A stretch of 64,000 nt of DNA from Alitta virens. Taxonomy: Eukaryota > Annelida > Polychaeta > Phyllodocida > Nereididae. The number at the start of each line of letters is the position of its first letter. Within the stretch, counting starts at the first letter, position 1. Of the stretch, positions 60,330-64,000 are shown one piece after another. The stretch lies in assembly GCA_932294295.1 (NCBI GenBank), contig OW028574.1, positions 15,510,215 to 15,574,214 of the forward strand. The letters are read 5' to 3'. The notes beneath the pieces were generated by a model. That model was not told where the DNA came from and made no database searches. It was given only the letters and a program-made list of their open reading frames with translations. The position numbers and the translations under genes are program-made.

Positions 60330-60580
60330 TTCTTTTCACGGCTGACACGAGTTTCCTTGACTGAGCGTGATGTCGTTGCATGCTGCGTTAATCTCAGGAA
60401 GAAAACGTACGTCGCCAAGAGAGTCACACGTTCGCGAACGTGAGGGAAAACGTACTAACCCATGTGACGTCATTTCCGCCGAAGTCAAGGACGTGCCGCT
60501 CTTCAGCCTCGAAGGTGCCAAACAACTCCGCACGTGTCCTTTAAAGGTGGCTGCCTTACGCGATCTAACAGGCACCTAAT
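60330..60580. promoter_or_regulatory. CpG-rich block with a perfect CRE and a 16-bp palindrome
   Basis: In AT-rich surroundings this block has many CG dinucleotides. It also has CACGTTCGCGAACGTG (60427-60442, a perfect palindrome), TGACGTCA (60465-60472, consensus CREB/ATF site) directly followed by TTTCCGCC, and the E box CACGTG (60531-60536). It lies 3.1-3.4 kb upstream of exon 1 and could be a distal promoter or the promoter of an untranslated first exon. The role is inferred from motifs only. Confidence 0.35.
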
Positions 60581-62270
60581 TCGTCAAACACTGACCCATT
60601 CCACTTGTACAATAGCTAAATGAAGAATAAAGAAGGAGAAACGGTGGCACCTTGTTTTGAGACCGCTAATTTGCCTTGATGTTGAGCTGGTCTAATTTAA
60701 TGTAATTTAGTTGTGAAGTATTGGTCTTGGTGGTGGGGTAATCTTTATAGAATGGTGAAATAAATGGTCTTAATTGTGAAGTTCTCTTAATAGTGAGGTG
60801 GATTCAAGGAAAATACTCCACCGTGCCAAGGAAATCTTGTGACTAAAATATGGGCGACACTGAAGATGACTTTTAAGATACCTCTAGGCTCAGATTGGCC
60901 TAAGTTCTGGATCACCCATCTAACAGCTGCTGTTAATACCTTGGATCTGAGTCTGCCCTACATATCGATTGGATTGGTTTTGATTGCATTCTCGCACACA
61001 GCTCTACAGTCAACCTGAAAAACTTGGAGAAAAATTTGACTAGCGAGACTATGTTGTGGAAGGAAAAATGCAAACACATGTTCAGTATAGGAACGTACAG
61101 AGCAGTACCGACTCAATGCTTGTAGGCCCAGAGCAACAATGAGCTAGCTGTGCTCAATTACAAGACGGGGCAACACAGGCTCTGTTGGGTAGTATTGCAG
61201 GGACAGCGTCATTTGCTATTCTGACTGGCCAGTCTGAATTATGAACATGTTGATATTAGCATTATTCCATGCGCCTGGGATAGTCGTCCTGCAGAAAAAT
61301 GTCCTGGAAATGTGCTATACTCTGGAATGCATGAGGATACAGTTTATCATTGAAACTACATGATGTGCCATCATTATATGGTGTTCATGGTGGCCTAGTG
61401 TTTATTAACGTTGTAATAATTACGTAGAATCACTCTTCAATTTTCACTTGATAGTGGGATCATGATGTCACAGTTTTCAACTGTTTGCCATATATTTCAA
61501 GCTTCATTTCCTAAAGAAACAAAACAATACCCCAGAAAAACAAGATAGCATTGTAATAACCTATCTGACTTAACTGGTACTTTATCAAAACACTTTAGCA
61601 GTTAACAGTTTGTTTGATTAAATTACGTAAAGTTTGCTGTTTCTGACCAGGAACACAGCTACTGATGGCCAAAAACAAGTGCAAAATAGATAACTTTAGG
61701 CGTTTGGTGTGATGAATGCAAAGCAAAGCGTGACGTCACACTCTAGTACCTTGTGCTGAGCATCACAGTTTAAAGAATTGATCAATCAGTGGTTGTAAAA
61801 CCCACATGATGTCATGGATGAAGATCAATAGTTTAAAAGACTGTTCTACATAATTATTACAATGATAATAACAGATCTGGGTTCAAACCCCACATAGCAA
61901 ACAATGGATCTATGTTACATGTTTCTGTAGTGACTATTTTAGGCACATGGAATAATGCTAATATTTTGTGTGCTGTTTGTAATCCACATTTCAGTCCCTG
62001 TCCCATCACATGAGATGCACTCATCTTCATCTCATCTTTCAAAGTACATGATTAGATACACTGATAAAGTGCAAATGTATGTTTTCAGTGTAACTGAAAA
62101 CCTCAGACTTTGCACGCGAATACGAGTACTTCATATACTTCACACCTTTGAGCTCCAAACACGCCTTTCTTTTTGTTGAGTAGGGCGTTGGTTGATGGAA
62201 CAATATCACTTGCAAATTGATGAATTAGAGAGCAATATGCAGGGTCTGGTGTAGTATGGGGGACACTTCC
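60581..62270. other. Unique sequence, no gene recognised
   Basis: A decayed TAAGACCAC-family end is likely at 60755-60805 (GGTCTTAATTGTGAAGTTCT, TTAATAGTGAGGTGG). A further TGACGTCA is at 61731-61738. No coding frame of note is seen. Confidence 0.45.
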
Positions 62271-62410
62271 TTTACAGCCAATTTTACAGACTTGGAAACA
62301 AAGCTCAAGAGGATGTCATGTGGATCCAGGCCTCTCCTTAAATTGGCTTGTGGGATGCCTTATGACGTTCTCTGAAGTTTTGTTTTCAAGTCCATGAAAC
62401 TGGCTGTAAA
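62271..62410. mobile_element. Palindromic MITE with CRE/CCAAT motifs
   Basis: Left end TTTACAGCCAATTTTACAGA, right end CATGAAACTGGCTGTAAA. The inner motifs are GATGTCATGTGGATCCAGG and a degraded ATTGG box. It is the best-preserved pair of ends in the family. Confidence 0.75.
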
Positions 62411-64000
62411 CTGGGTTGTCCTATATGGCCTGCAACAGGTAGATATCATGATCAATAGGCAGAAGTCATGATGAGATGATTAGCTTACATGACTTACTCA
62501 TACTCAGATAGAGTCCCAAGTTGGCGGGACGTTGATACAACATTGGCGACTTTGAGCCGATGTGACAAAAAGATAAAATAACCACACATAGTTTAGATGG
62601 CTTCAACACAGACATTTTACAGATTCTTAAAATGAAGTTTGCCTTATCAAAAATGGCTACATCTGTGATCAAAATTGCCAAATGTCACTAATTTATCATG
62701 ATATCTCTGTATTTTAAAAATGTATGTGCATATCATTCTATCCAAATAAAGCTATTTTCAAAAGAATATGTTGAAATTATAAGGTTGCCCCACAGAAGCA
62801 ACATATAATTGTCTTAGAGGGATCTCCTAGCCTCTTTTCGTAACTGACTTTCCCCATGGGCCTAATAAATTATTTGTCATTGTAATTATCACAGTGACAT
62901 GTAATCTGGGTGGTACATATACCTTGTGGCAGCAATGTGATTACTCATTTATATGACACCCAATTGAGATCTACAGTTCAGAGACAGGAACACCAGCAGA
63001 GATGGGTTGTAATGCCTGAACACCTTAACTACTGACCATCCTGTTGCTGGTAGTACAACACCATCTCTCATCTGCGCACATGGAGACAACCTCTGACAAA
63101 TTGCACACTGGATGCAGAAGACATTTCTCGTAACACTCACTAATGTATGGATTTTGAGGCAAATGATATTTGTAACTGCGTGACACCAGCTTGCTAATAA
63201 TTAAATCGGCCTCTTGTATTATCTCTAATACCATCCGGCAGGCAATGACATGGGGAGAGAGGCAGCCCTGCGTCTAGTTAATAATTTAACACCAACAGGA
63301 AACAGGAAGCACTCAACAAAGGAAGGAATACTCAAATAATGACAGTCATGCTTCTGGGCTACATTAGATTAATTCTAGCCAAAAACTGTATTGATGGTCC
63401 TACTATGATGGCATCGTGGTATGAATGCATTATTTATAGGAATAAGGAAGAGACAAGGAAATCCTAATTGAACACCACGAGGGAGTTTCTCTCGATTGTT
63501 GGTATACATGGAAGATAGTGAAGGGGCTATAACATCGCCTTGAGGCATCTGTAAACCAACCAACAACCAAGTTATCTTCACTTGATATTGAGCTTGTGTC
63601 ATCTCTAAATTTGCAGTGACACCATTATTCATATATACCAGTGACGGATACCTAGTATGCTACCTTCAATTTCTCGTCCAAATGCATGTGTATTAATACA
63701 TATAAGTGATCTAACTGTTAGGGTATCATTTCCTCTACTTCCAGTTGTCATCTTCCTTTTATCCATTTGTGTGCCTAACATATTTTGTTTTACTTAAGTC
63801 AAGAGCTGTAACGGATTTTAGGTAGGGGTTCTATGATATATACTGATTAATGGGTCCTCCTGACTGCTGTTATGAATATTTGTGATAAAATGAATATCAT
63901 TATTAATTGGTTATTATATCAGAGTATTGCTCACAATTACGAACACCTCAAAATTCTGACCATCTCACAAATTATACACAATTTAGACCTACATATTGAA
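62411..64000. other. Unique sequence, no gene recognised
   Basis: Short frames only, without motifs. At 62515-62575 a GTTGGCGGGACGTTGATACA / ACATTGGCGACTTTGAGCCG stretch is loosely related to the 42750-42800 sequence next to the 11-bp minisatellite. Confidence 0.45.

Noticed and set aside
1..64000. CRISPR arrays, rRNA genes, bacterial operons or phage genes
   Set aside because: No regularly spaced direct repeats with unique spacers, no rRNA-like conserved blocks and no prokaryotic gene organisation were seen.

Overview
The window reads as nuclear DNA from an animal, most likely a marine invertebrate, though the phylum cannot be fixed from sequence alone. It is AT-rich and gene-poor. It holds one spliced gene, several tRNA-derived SINE families, decayed non-LTR retrotransposons, many short inverted-repeat (MITE-like) DNA elements, and local duplications. 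There are no bacterial features such as operons or ribosome binding sites. Almost all the open frames outside the gene look like chance frames or repeat remnants.

The one confident gene is on the minus strand. Its last exon (38134-39077) encodes the catalytic domain of a HNK-1/chondroitin-type carbohydrate sulfotransferase (Sulfotransfer_2 family). I propose that its first exon is at 57040-57199: a short basic cytoplasmic tail plus a membrane anchor, ending in a consensus splice donor whose phase matches the acceptor of the last exon. Joined directly they give a 367-residue type II Golgi enzyme across an intron of about 18 kb. That intron holds most of the MITEs, SINEs and minisatellites of the right half of the window.

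Layout. 1-13015 is an array of locally duplicated segments (repeat distance about 6 kb), interrupted by a 5'-truncated LINE (3671-5298) and by a 3.7-kb GC-armed inverted-repeat composite element (7674-11396). 13016-17117 is mostly unique with one SINE. 17266-19561 is a nearly perfect tandem duplication of 1148 bp. 19562-38133 is mainly unique sequence with scattered SINE and transposon pieces, a weak candidate terminal exon (32963-33169) and some regulatory-looking blocks. 38134-57199 is the sulfotransferase gene. 57200-64000 is its 5' flank, with a possible TATA box, a CpG-rich block containing a perfect CRE and a 16-bp palindrome, a long CCT run and one more MITE.

The most unusual structures are the composite element at 7674-11396 (21-bp GC-rich subterminal arrays, inverted satellite blocks and an inverted piece of the host duplication inside), a dispersed palindromic MITE carrying CRE and CCAAT motifs in five places, and a Tc1/mariner-like element that retains a promoter-like module and ATG shared with a second copy. 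All repeat comparisons were made by eye within the window, so no percentage identities or database names are given.
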